From contig JAIXMG010000013.1 of NCBI GenBank assembly GCA_025201345.1, positions 434,001 to 498,000 of the forward strand: a stretch of DNA of 64,000 bases, given 5' to 3'. The notes under the pieces are model-generated. The model made no database searches. It was not told where the DNA came from and was given only the letters and a program-made list of their open reading frames with translations. This DNA comes from Thamnidium elegans. Lineage: Eukaryota > Mucoromycota > Mucoromycetes > Mucorales > Mucoraceae. This document shows positions 24,694 to 34,864 of this stretch, in pieces. Within the stretch, counting starts at the first letter, position 1. The number at the start of each line of letters is the position of its first letter. The translations under genes and the position numbers were made by a program.

Positions 24694-25060
24694 TTACCGT
24701 CTGGTATATGACGCTTTGTTTGAATGACCACGTTTGCTTCTTTTGGTATTCAATATTTTTAATATCAATCTACTTAACTCGTCCGAATATATTTCGATTA
24801 GCTTGTAGATTTGTTTTTTTTTTAAAAAAAAAAATGCGCTTACATCAAGATTTGCGGTTAATAAAAGCATAATATATTGGGTGTCACGCAACGTACGGAA
24901 TTGAACGATAAGGCTGGAGCAATATTCTCCATCGTAGATGAGACACATCTTGAACAAATAGCAATCGTATCACTCTACTAGAAGGGCATAATATAACGGA
25001 TCGTCTATTCCTAGTTCGATTTGGGAGTTGATAAGAGCTTTCATCTATAAAGTCTGATTC
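24694..25060 (-). pseudogene. Possible decayed gene fragment
   Basis: On the minus strand, one frame reads KALINSQIELGIDDPLYYAL, meets an in-frame TGA, and continues as MCLIYDGEYCSSLIVQFRTL and TQYIMLLLTANLD. A plausible GT donor follows, then LIEIYSDELSRLILKIL to a stop at 24694. Composition is protein-like, and an acceptor (TTTATAG) precedes the first block. The internal stop and the lack of an upstream ATG exon suggest a relic, but an unusual short intron across the TGA is not excluded. The family is not recognised. Confidence 0.3.
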
Positions 25061-25351
25061 ATATTTATTAGGTGAACCTTTCAACAATATATAAATTTTT
25101 TGAAGTTTCCTAATTCGATGTTATAATTTTATTTTATCTGTTGATTATATTTACTACAATAACAAGTAAAATTGTTCTTTTTTTCAAAATGAAAGTATTA
25201 CATTAAAAGTGTAAACTTTACAATATGCTTTTTAAGCCGTCCTTGATTTGAAAACAAAGTACTTTAAAAGTACGAAACTCTATTTTTTTGTATTGTTCCT
25301 TGGAAATAACAAACACAAATATATTTTCCTTTTTTCTTTGCCATTTTTTTT

Positions 25352-26013
25352 ATGCCTCATCCCGCAAACATTCAGTCTAATTTAGAGTCTCAATTTGACA
25401 AGATTGATAACATGTATTTAAATGACGACCTTCGAGTATTTGGTATATACACATGTTACTTTTGAAGAAGAAAAAAAAAAGGATACTTAAACCAGGTATT
25501 TTTTTTTTAGGTCGAGATACTGACCGAATTTTTAAACAAGTAGATATTATTCGTAGAAAGCAAATTGAATTAGCTACAGAACATATCGGGTTAGACAATA
25601 TGGAAGATAGCTCGTTAGTATATCTATACATATATATGGAAGGGTCCCATAAGATGTTTACTAAAATAATAATAATAACAGATTGCCTGTGTCAGATGAT
25701 ATAGATGACGAATACAAGCGAAATTTACTTTACTTTAGCAAAAAGGAAATGGCTTTAAAAAGCCTGATGGGAAAATTAGATACTTTGGGAGAAATCATGC
25801 AAGTATATTATAAGCCATTGTGGTGATATTGATTAACTTATATTGAATTGCTATAGGAACAAATTTCGAGAAACAAATGAGTTTAATCCGCATACAATGG
25901 ATACCGAGACGGTAGTACAAAGTAGAAAGAAGAGGAGTGATAGTTGTAGTAATAGTAGTAATGAACGAGCCCCGGTTATTATATTACCGGAGACATCACA
26001 TGTTTTTTATTGA
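25352..26013 (+). CDS. Small coiled-coil protein, function unknown
   Basis: Four exons: 25352-25442, 25511-25613, 25682-25798, 25857-26013, giving 155 residues. The last intron appears to be GC-AG: the donor is GCAAGT at 25799, and only this choice keeps a long open frame into the final exon. The other two introns are GT-AG, 68 nt each. The N-terminal half is acidic and helical (FDKIDNMYLNDDLRVFGRDT, FKQVDIIRRKQIELATEHIG). The middle is Lys/Leu-rich coiled coil and the end is a Ser/Asn-rich tail with a basic RKKR patch. I do not recognise a family. It could be a subunit of a larger complex. It sits convergent to medA, about 50 bp from that gene's stop. Confidence 0.6.
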
Positions 26014-26064
26014 ATTAAATATTAAAGAGAGAATTATATATATATTATGTACACATATTATAAA

Positions 26065-27656
26065 TTAAGTAGGTTCGTTAGTTAATACATTATAGTTTAC
26101 ACTAGCCGTACTGCTATAACTGGCAGTGTATTTACTTATAATCTTTTTCAATGCCACACCCAAGATAGCCCACGGAAAAACCTTGACGTCCTTTTCAATA
26201 TTTCTTGGCTTTGGATTAGGAAATCCCATGATAAGTTTAAAGAATTCAGCTGATTCTGGTTTTAATTTACTAACAGTTAAAGGTTTATAACCTTCCAAAT
26301 TTCTTCGAATACGATTCTTTTCTTCCACAGTAAATTTGACACCAATTAAATGTTCCAATAGATAAATACAATCAACTGAAGTAATAAAGTAATCATTCTT
26401 TTCTTTCCAGTAAATACATGATACAATGATTATTTTGGTTGTATCCACTTGTTTTGTCTTTTCTACAGGTAATTGAAACCTTTCGAATTTACAAGTCACT
26501 TCATTGCCTTCTTGTCTTCGCCAAAACTGTACCAACCTTCTTTGAGATTCCCATTCGTCTTGAGTCCAGTCTTTTGCCATCGTTTGTAAATCGCCTTCAA
26601 TAATAAGATTAGCCTTGTTGAGTAGATTAGCAAAAGGGTTTAAAGTCAACATTGTGGTTTGTTGTTGCTGTTGTTGATAATTAGTTGTATTAGGTGAATT
26701 AATAATATTAGTAGTAGGTACTGTAGTAGGTGTATTAGTATTAGTATTAGTTGTAGTATTAGATTGTAACGGAAGGGGTAATGACGGTTTCATTTGAATT
26801 GAAGGCGCAGTTGAAGATGAACTAGTGAGGATAGTATCCATTAATGGCATAATGTATGGGTCTTGTTGAGTTGGTGGAGTAGTGTAATTAGCATCGTTAA
26901 ATTGAGGTTGAAAAGTAGTAGAAGGGTAAGCCAGGATAGGGGTTTCTTTTTTTTAAAATATATATATATATACGTATATATGTATTAGGAAGTAGTAATA
27001 ACATACTTCTTATTTATTTTAGTACTTTACCTTCGTAGTACTCTCTTTGTCTCGGAGATGGTTGAGTTGGAGGTAATCCGACATAAGGCGCATGAGATGA
27101 TATACCGTAATAATTAGGCGGATAATAAGACTGTTCTACTTGTCTCGATCGTTTTGGGTCAGTTGTGCTACTAGAAATAGGACTATTTTGATCAATAGAA
27201 GATCTTTTTCTAGTATAAAAAGTGAAATAACCTATAAACCAACTATCAAGAATTTGTTCGGATTGTTCAAGTAAAAGATAAATAGGTACTCTTGGTAATT
27301 CACAATTAGGCACAATAGAATGTATTGTGAATATTTGAGTAACCGTATCTACTGTAAAGTGACATGTTGTGATACAAGAGTCAAATGCGATTTTTAATAG
27401 ATTCGGATCTATATTACAAGAATTACTTATATTTATATGAAAGCTATCTCCTGCATGTCCTTGTAACGGCCCGTATTCGAGTATGCGTGGAGGCTCAAAT
27501 TGGTTCGTAGATTGTAAAGATGATGATGGCGGTGGCGGCGGTGGAGGAGGAGGTTGTGGTGGAGGTGGTAAATCGAAACCTAGAGTATTCTCTATTTTTT
27601 TTTAATATATACGTATATATCTTTATCTTTTTTCAATCTTGCTTACTTTGTGACAT
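26065..27656 (-). CDS. medA: Medusa (MedA/Ren1/Acr1) type developmental transcription regulator
   Basis: Three exons: 27656-27647, 27591-27031, 26945-26065. Introns are 55 and 85 nt, giving 483 residues. The first exon is 10 nt. A poly-Pro stretch is followed by an N-terminal domain (ILEYGPLQGHAGDSFHINIS), then disordered Ser/Thr/Asn/Gln sequence. The highly conserved MedA region covers the last about 200 residues: IEGDLQTMAKDWTQDEWESQ, RRLVQFWRRQ, YFITSVDCIYLLEHLIG, KNRIRRNLEGYKPLTVSK and MGFPNPKPRNIEKDVKVFPW. Family members control conidiation, sexual development, adhesion and virulence in Aspergillus, Fusarium, Magnaporthe and Ustilago. A nuclear role is expected. Exon 1 is short, so the start is inferred from the splice signal and the absence of another ATG. 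Confidence 0.88.
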
Positions 27657-29269
27657 GGCCACAAAACACTTCCTGTTTTAGGATAAACTTCTTTTTCGTA
27701 AAATAGCAAATAAAAAAAGAAAGAGAGAAGCCTGTCAATTTTTTTTTTAAAATGAAAAAAATTATTATTATTGTTCTATTTAATTAGATTTCCGATCCAA
27801 AAAACGTTAAAAACGCATGGTCGTACATGTGAGTTCAAATATAAATATATATCTTACCTTTTTCTATGTTATAACCAAAAAAAGAAAAAAAAAGGAAATA
27901 AAAAAGAAAAGGAAAATAAAATTATTAAAAAAAAAGAAAAAGTGGTTCACACATATAAAACTGAAGCAATCATAATAAACTAGGAAAAAACATCCCCATT
28001 GTTTAAGCAGTTGTCATGGTAAAACCAAAATGCTGAAATCTAAATTGTATGATTGGGTACTTGACAACCAGTGACTGTTTTACATCAAAAACTGACAAAA
28101 CTGACGATTTCATTACGCCAACATATTTGACAAGCAATCACAGTAAGTCTCTGCTTATACTTTAACGATAAATATGTAATAATTAAAAAAGACAAATGTT
28201 GCTTTCGAATTATGCTTTTCTTAATGAGTAAACATATTCGATTGCTTTATTTAACACTTGCATATAAACAAGACAAAATGGCAAAATGATAATATATTGT
28301 CTTTAATAAGATTTTGACCTAGTTCCATAAGGGAATCACTTTCTTGAAGTTATATACTTACAAGCTGCAGAAGGAGCTTGGGTGTTTTTTTTCTAGTGAG
28401 AGTTTTTTTTAAAAAAATAAGAGTTAATAGAATGACATTTTATCGGCAGCATAAATCTCTAAAGTAATATAAAATGGATTTAAAAAGTATCTGTACGGAC
28501 TCGGAGACAAGGCTATACGCTCTCATCAAGCCTCGTCGTTCTCAAGGGTCTAGAGTTCAGAGCTTTGAAAGTTTGCAAAAAAAAAAAAAAGGAAATAAAA
28601 ACTTCCAAAGATGGCTTTAGTAGATGTAATAAAAGAAAATTCTTTGACGCAACCATTTCCTCATAAAATATAGCAGTCGCATTTGTTGCCTCGTTGTGAT
28701 TTTTTGAGCGCTTTAGAGCATCCCCAATGGTTGTGCTAAAGTCAAATGTAATTTATCATCCTTTTTTTAGACCTCTTTTTCTTTTTTTTTTTCCATTTTA
28801 AAAATTAATCTGTATATAAGCAAATATCTGTATAATATGCGTACGTCTTTCAAAAGAAGCTTTTCTATGATATCGTGGTGTCGGCGCAAATGCATACTGT
28901 GAATAAAAAAGTAATGCATCACTATTGTTTTTGAAGCAAAAAGAAGAGAATGTATGTACGATAACAAGTCGTCGGTTTTGTCCTTGCTTTGAATCGACCG
29001 TGTCAAGCGATCTACCTTTCACTGAAAGTGAAAATAATAAACCTAGAAAATGACAACGAACTGACGCCCTTGAAATGCATCCAGATTTGATGATCAGAGC
29101 AAAAACCTGTTTTGTAAATGGTATTGTATAAGACTCAGACAGAAATATACATGTCACATATTTACTTTTTGTTTCATTCTAATCCGGACGCACCTTAAAA
29201 GAATTACTCACGCACTCTATCATCATATGACAATAGAATTATTGGGCCTTTACAAGTCAAGTACAGACA
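27657..29269. other. Gene-poor stretch
   Basis: About 1.6 kb after the medA promoter with many A/T runs. A 48-codon ATG frame at 28474 and a 119-codon minus frame near 28798-29157 are present but show no recognisable similarity or splice support. I do not call genes here. Confidence 0.45.
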
Positions 29270-29753
29270 TACTTTAAAATAAAGCAGTTGATGATATTGC
29301 TATTATTGATAAAGCATATGCATATAGTGACAAGTTGAGAAATTCCATCAAAGAATCACAAGGAAGAGGAAGTTAGTATGAACTTCGGTTTAACATTGAC
29401 AAGTTCGAAGTTGTCGCTACTGGTGGCATCGTTGGCAAGACAGGATCAAATGATACAAAGTGTCCCTTGGTGTTTCTGCACCTTCCGAATTACATGAAAA
29501 CGATAAGTTCATACTTTTATCTCCAGAAGAAGCAGCAGTGACAGTAGCATGTACCAGAATACTAAGGAATTATATGAAAAAAAAAGCAAGTATGAACCCT
29601 TGATGCTTGAAATCTTCTTTCTTCTTTCAATAGGGATTTTCAACATCCTTACCTCTAAAGTTACACGAATCCGAAGAAGACGGTTATGTAACAATTGTTT
29701 CAAAAATGATGATTTGGTGTCTTCGTCCAATATTACGATGGATGAGATAAATG
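29270..29753 (+). pseudogene. Probable degenerate coding remnant
   Basis: Protein-like blocks occur in sequence but in shifting frames: DDIAIIDKAYAYSDKLRNSI, an in-frame TAG, DKFEVVATGGIVGKTGSND, then after a frame change ILLSPEEAAVTVACTRILRN, and after a possible CAATAG acceptor SLPLKLHESEEDGYVTIVSK to a stop. The pattern suggests a once-spliced gene now broken by stops and frameshifts. I do not recognise the family. Confidence 0.3.
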
Positions 29754-30115
29754 TATTAACTACCAAGCTTAATAATATTAGTTATTGGAAATACCTCAGG
29801 CTTAACTATTATGCTAGTAACGTAATAATTTCAAGAAATCTCAAGTAGACCGAATGTTAAAAATAAGAAGTCCTCCGTAGCCAAAAGACTACTTATTGAA
29901 ACACTTTACGATATAATTCTCCAAAAAATATAACTGATAATTATTTATTAGTTATATATAATGAGATATAAGGGAATCAAGACTGTATCGCCAAAAGACA
30001 AATAATGACCGCCGAGAGCGCTTGTTCTATATTTGGTACTTGATAAATATCAAAGAAACGTATTGGGCGCCCTTATTTCCCCCAACATTGTGGCTTACAT
30101 GCCCAAATAAAATGG

Positions 30116-30421
30116 TCACATTTCAATTGTCAAAACCATTTTGAAGTCTATAATAGCTTTATTTAAAGTATCTGCAGCTACGTAATCATCATCATTTTCA
30201 TAAGTGGTGTTTATTGACAGCAGATTTTGAGGCTCTAATAGATTAGAAGATAATTCGTTATTAATATTATTAGTATCAATATGAATATCTTCATTAGTGT
30301 TGTCGTTGTCGTTGTCGTTGTCGTTGTTACCATCTTCAACTTGATTTAATCCAACGAACTGGCTACCCACCGTATTGAAATCAATGTTGATAGTCGGTTG
30401 AACTATGTCCAAAGCAGGCAT
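30116..30421 (-). CDS. Doubtful frame of 101 residues, acidic Asn/Asp-rich
   Basis: An ATG frame on the minus strand rich in Asp, Asn and Thr, with an NDNDNDND run from a GTT/GTC microsatellite. It has no recognised domain. It may be an isolated exon, a remnant or chance. No neighbouring exon could be attached. Confidence 0.25.
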   Translation of the reverse strand: MPALDIVQPTINIDFNTVGSQFVGLNQVEDGNNDNDNDNDNTNEDIHIDTNNINNELSSNLLEPQNLLSINTTYENDDDYVAADTLNKAIIDFKMVLTIEM

Positions 30422-31228
30422 TAATCTCTGTATAAGAAAGATACGTTTAAAAGCAGTGCTGTGGTAAGCAAAGTAGTGGTATTGGCATGAAATAAGTATA
30501 TAACTTTCGTTAGCGCATACATCGTAGCGATTTTCTTCTTTAAAATTAAGAAAGCTATTCCTTCTTCAATATCGTAACAAGGAACATATTAAAGGAATTA
30601 ATTTTATAATCTTACAGATGATATATTTTCATACTTGTATCATAATTTAATATGCTATTTAATGTACCAACAATAACCTTCTTTTGCATAATCATCTTTA
30701 CTTAAATTCAATGCAAGACGATATAAAAAAATAATATACAAAAGCATCACTCGATAGTTTTAATGCATCTCTATCGCTCTAACCCCAGCTATTTATCCGT
30801 TTATATCACTTCCAATTACAACGATAGAGAAGCGCAAAGATTCGTAAAAAAGCAGCTTACATCTACTAAAACGAAAAATGAAAGGTTACTTTACTTTAAT
30901 CCGAGAATTATATCAATATTAATATGAAATGTTCCAAGACCATACTTACGCCATTAAGAATTTCAAAGTCAAACCATAAAATTACAGAAAAATGTAGCTC
31001 AATCATCCAACTTTTCTTGCATAACTAGTCTTTCGCTTATCCCCTAATCAATCAATGAAGCTTACACTTAATACAAAAAAATATAAAATATATCAATATC
31101 AATATCAAAAATTTCACTATTACGTATGATTAACAACAATTATGAATATTTCTACGCTTTTCTTCTCCCATTTACTTATTTTTTTTTTTTTTTTTTTATT
31201 GTCGCCAACGCTTTTTAAAACATATTAA

Positions 31229-32074
31229 ATGACCAAAAGAGCACTTAACGATCCCGACACTTCTGAACCTTCAAAAGGTTCGAAGAATAAAAGAAAAAAG
31301 TCTGATGAAGAGCGAGGATTACCTTTACAAAAGTATACCTTTTCGAGAAAATGCAAAGTTTCTACATTGTTGAAAGAACCGTTCAAAATATACGGAGTAA
31401 ATTATGCTTATAAAATAACTGTCAAATATATAAACTATCTAACAAACATAATACAACTAGCAACTTTTTCGAACTATTACAGTAGAATTTATGATATTTA
31501 GAAGAGACACTATGCATTTCCTTAATTTTCTTGTACTCAACCGAGCAGCTTCCGATTACAATCTTCCCACTTTTCCTGATATAACTGCACCAATTTTATG
31601 GAGTCACTCGTATAAGTTGATGGTTAATGATACAAAGAATTCAAATTCTTGAACCAAAGTAAGTTCTACTTGTTTCTGTTACAAGTCACATATATATTAT
31701 AAACTATATATTTACTTTTGTTTAATAGCCTGTGCCTGTTTTAACGCAATTATTGTTATGGTTTAATATTTTTCGTGTTGACCCAAATACAAACGGTAAC
31801 ATTTAAAACTTCTTGTGTATTATAAAAACTAATTATTGATAAATACCAATTACAAATTTATATAATATACCTTCTCCGGATCATTTACATATTGCTATTG
31901 CCGCGAGTTATTGATGGTAAGAAGATTTGGTACAGAGATATAAACGCCGCCATAAACATCAGAGGTAGAATGATGGATTATATCAATTCAAGACATCCAT
32001 CATTATGCCGAAGTACTCCAGCTGTAGTTCTCCCTACGGCCACCAGTCTTTTCGGACGTCTTTTTACTCTCTAA
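31229..32074 (+). pseudogene. Degenerate Fanzor/TnpB-like (IS605 OrfB family) relic
   Basis: Two separated coding pieces point to one decayed element. At 31229-31501 is a basic N-terminus (KRALNDPDTSEPSKGSKNKR) followed by a helical part. After the stop, about 31498-31649, comes RRDTMHFLNFLVLNRAASDY. At 31892-32074 a frame contains IWYRDINAAINIRGRMMDYI. The RD-x-NAA-x-NI pattern is the C-terminal RuvC-III nuclease motif of TnpB and its eukaryotic Fanzor relatives, which are common in mucoralean genomes. The central part with the other RuvC residues is missing and there are several stops, so the copy cannot be functional. Element ends were not found. Confidence 0.5.
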
Positions 32075-32608
32075 AAGAAGTCACATTTTTTTTAGGGTGT
32101 ATAAGGACGGCCTTACATGAACTGACAAAACGATTTCATTTTAGTGTAAAAAGTAGACTTGTAAACCCTGGGTGTTCTTTTTTCTTGTAAAAAAAAGATT
32201 GGTTTTTTTTGTTCAACTAATTACAACACACGTATATAAACCCTAATCTACAAAAAACAACACTTTGCTTATATATAAAAAAACTCTTACTGGTATTTAT
32301 TATTATTTTTTTTTATTTTTTTTCACAATTCACTTTTAAATATAATGATATTTTCATACCTCTATTTACACCCAATCCTTCCTATTTTTTTTTTGTTCCC
32401 AGACCACACTCCATCTCTCCAAAAACTCACTCATTTGAAAGACAAATTTACTCCATCTATTTCTACTCTTTTTCATTTTTATTTCTCTATATACTTTTTT
32501 CATTTTTTTTTCTACTCTTTTTTTTTTTTCATCTTATATAACTCAAGGTAAGATTAAAAAATAATAATAAAGCTACAAACCGAAAACCAACACCAAAAAA
32601 ATAAATAG
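32075..32608. other. Promoter and 5' leader region of the KH-domain gene
   Basis: About 530 bp of pyrimidine-rich sequence. A 68-codon frame at 32345 is Phe/Ser-rich and overlaps the probable untranslated leader. I see no separate gene. Confidence 0.45.
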
Positions 32609-34081
32609 ATGTCAGATAACGAAAATAACGTCGGTTCACCTATTGATAGGTCAAAGAGACCTCGTTTTGAAGATGAAGAATGGGATTCAGATTATGAACG
32701 TGATGGACAAGATGATCGTCACCCAAAGAGATTAGCTGTACCAGACCCAGAGACCAAGGCACCTCATTTTGTTCCTTCTGAAGACAGAGAACAAAGTAAC
32801 AGTAAAAGAAAAAAGTGGGAAGAAAAAGAAGATTCAGAAGATGAAGTTATTACTGAAGAAACCACCAAACCACGTATTAAAACTGAAGATAATACAACAA
32901 AAGATGAAACTATCTCTATTCGTTCACTTGTCGGCACAAAAGATGCAGGTGTTATTATTGGTCGAGGTGGTAAAAATGTAAGTGACATTCGTGAATTATC
33001 AAACGCACGCGTTACTATTTCCGAAATCGTTCCTGGTGCATATGAACGCATTTTAACTGTTACAGGTCCTGCCAATGCAGTCGCTAAAGCTTATTCTCTT
33101 GTTGGCGAAAAGATTTTATCAGAACACACGCAACCAGAGGAATCCAATGCTGATGGTGAACAAATCTTGACTATAAAATTGCTTGTTCCTGATCATAAGA
33201 TGGGCACCTTGATTGGAAAAGCTGGTAATGTTATTAAATCTATTCAGGATGATAGTGGTGCTCGTTTAAATGCTTCTGAAGAACCTTTACCAATGTCAAA
33301 TGAACGTACCATCTCAATCCAAGGCACTCCAGCAGCTGTTCAACTTGCTATTCAACGTATAGCCAAGATTTTAATGGAACATTCTGAACGTATCTCTCCT
33401 AATATTATTCAATACAGACCTACACCACAAATGAATAATGGTCGTAACAGTAACAATAATAATAGCAACAATAATAATAATAACAATACTGGTGGAGGTG
33501 GAGGTGGTGGAGGAGGTGGTGGTGGTTATATGAATATGAGATCTAATAATTCCCATGCTGCCGCCGCTGCCGCTGCCGCTGCTGCTGCTATGGGTTACGG
33601 TGGTATGATGCCAATGGGTGGTATGCCAATGAGTAATCCCAACCAATTTTATTATCAAGGACCAGGTGCAGTCGTTGGTGCAGGTGCAGGTGCTTATGGC
33701 GGTACGCCTAATTCAAGACAAGCTGATTACGGTATGTCTGCTATGGGTATGGGTATGGGTATGTCTGGCATGGTTGCACCTTCGCAAGCTCAACAAATCT
33801 TTATTCCCAATGAGATGGTAAGTTTATAATTATTTTATATTGTGCTTATATACTTATATATTGCATAATAGGTTGGTTGTATTATTGGTAAAGGAGGAAG
33901 TAAAATCAATGAGATAAGACAACTTAGTGGTAGTCATATTAAAATTGCTGACTCGCATGGTGAATCTAATGAACGCTTAGTGACTATTACTGGTACACCT
34001 GAAAGTAACCAAATGGCTCTTTACCTTTTATATTCTCGACTTGAATCTGAAAAGAATAGATTAGGCATGCGTCAAAGTTAA
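32609..34081 (+). CDS. Three-KH-domain RNA-binding protein (PCBP/Rnc1/Pbp2-like)
   Basis: Two exons, 32609-33817 and 33872-34081, with a 54-nt intron, give 472 residues. An acidic, Arg/Lys-rich N-terminus of about 100 residues leads to KH1 (GVIIGRGGKNVSDIRELSNA), KH2 (GTLIGKAGNVIKSIQDDSGA) and, after a long linker, KH3 (GCIIGKGGSKINEIRQLSGS). All three GxxG loops are intact. The linker holds poly-Asn, poly-Gly and poly-Ala runs and Met/Gly repeats, so it is surely disordered. The arrangement of two KH domains, a linker and a C-terminal KH is that of poly(C)-binding proteins. Fission yeast Rnc1 and budding yeast Pbp2/Hek2 bind mRNA and control its stability or localisation. The intron splits the linker from KH3. 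Confidence 0.88.
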
Positions 34082-34186
34082 ATAAGGATTTATTTTCTTT
34101 TTTTATATGTATACGCGAACCAATTTTTTTTCTCCTTAAAAATAAAAAAGTTGGTAATATATTACGTCAACTCGGGTTTTATTTTT

Positions 34187-34854
34187 ATGGCATCAAAAAT
34201 AATGTTAAAATCTATTTTAAACGATACACGACTAAACAGTAAAATCAGCTTTTCTATTATTCTTTTGCCTCCCAATTCTTGTTCTCCCTTCTTATTTGAC
34301 TATTTAGGTATACACACATAAAATAAACACTTTTTTTTTTCTGGAGTGAGTCATCTAATTCAACATTTACTAAAAAAAAAAAAAAAAAAAAGCGAGCCAT
34401 GTCATTCAAGTACCATTTCAATCATCCTTAAATTATTCAAATTCTCGGTTAAAAAAGAAGCTGGTCAAGAATTATAGTCAAGAATATCAATGGTTGTTTC
34501 CAATTAATGAATCTATCGCTTATAAAACCCGCAACGGATATATCCTTCATAATCATGTCAAAGCTAAAATCATTCATACGTATTATTTATATACTGATAC
34601 CGATAATGATATATGTACACATATGTTGCTATACCTAGATAGATCGTTGGTGGCAAATGATAGTATCAGACAAGTAGAAGAGGTAAAAAAAATCATGATG
34701 ATGATATTATCATGTGACTCCTCTTCCATCATTGTATTAATTTTTTTTGTCATAGTTACAACCAACTGATTTACGGTACCTACCTTTTTTGCATATAAGT
34801 TTACTTTTATTTATTTACTCTCTTTTTTTTTCTTTCTCTCTTTTTTTTTACTAG
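34187..34854 (+). CDS. Hypothetical protein, function unknown
   Basis: Three exons, 34187-34307, 34411-34682 and 34756-34854, with introns of 103 and 73 nt, give 163 residues. The join of exon 1 (SIILLPPNSCSPFLFDYL) to VPFQSSLNYSNSRLKKKL keeps one open frame to GYILHNHVKAKIIHTYYLYT. The last exon reads LQPTDLRYLPFLHI, then a Phe/Leu-rich tail that could be a membrane anchor or translated leader of the next gene. It ends 10 bp before the start of the VRL1-like gene. The family is not recognised. The second intron is well formed; the 3' end is uncertain. Confidence 0.45.
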
Positions 34855-34864
34855 TTTTAAAGAA

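Noticed and set aside
33371..33658. Minus-strand 95-residue frame
   Set aside because: It is antisense to the homopolymer linker of the KH protein.
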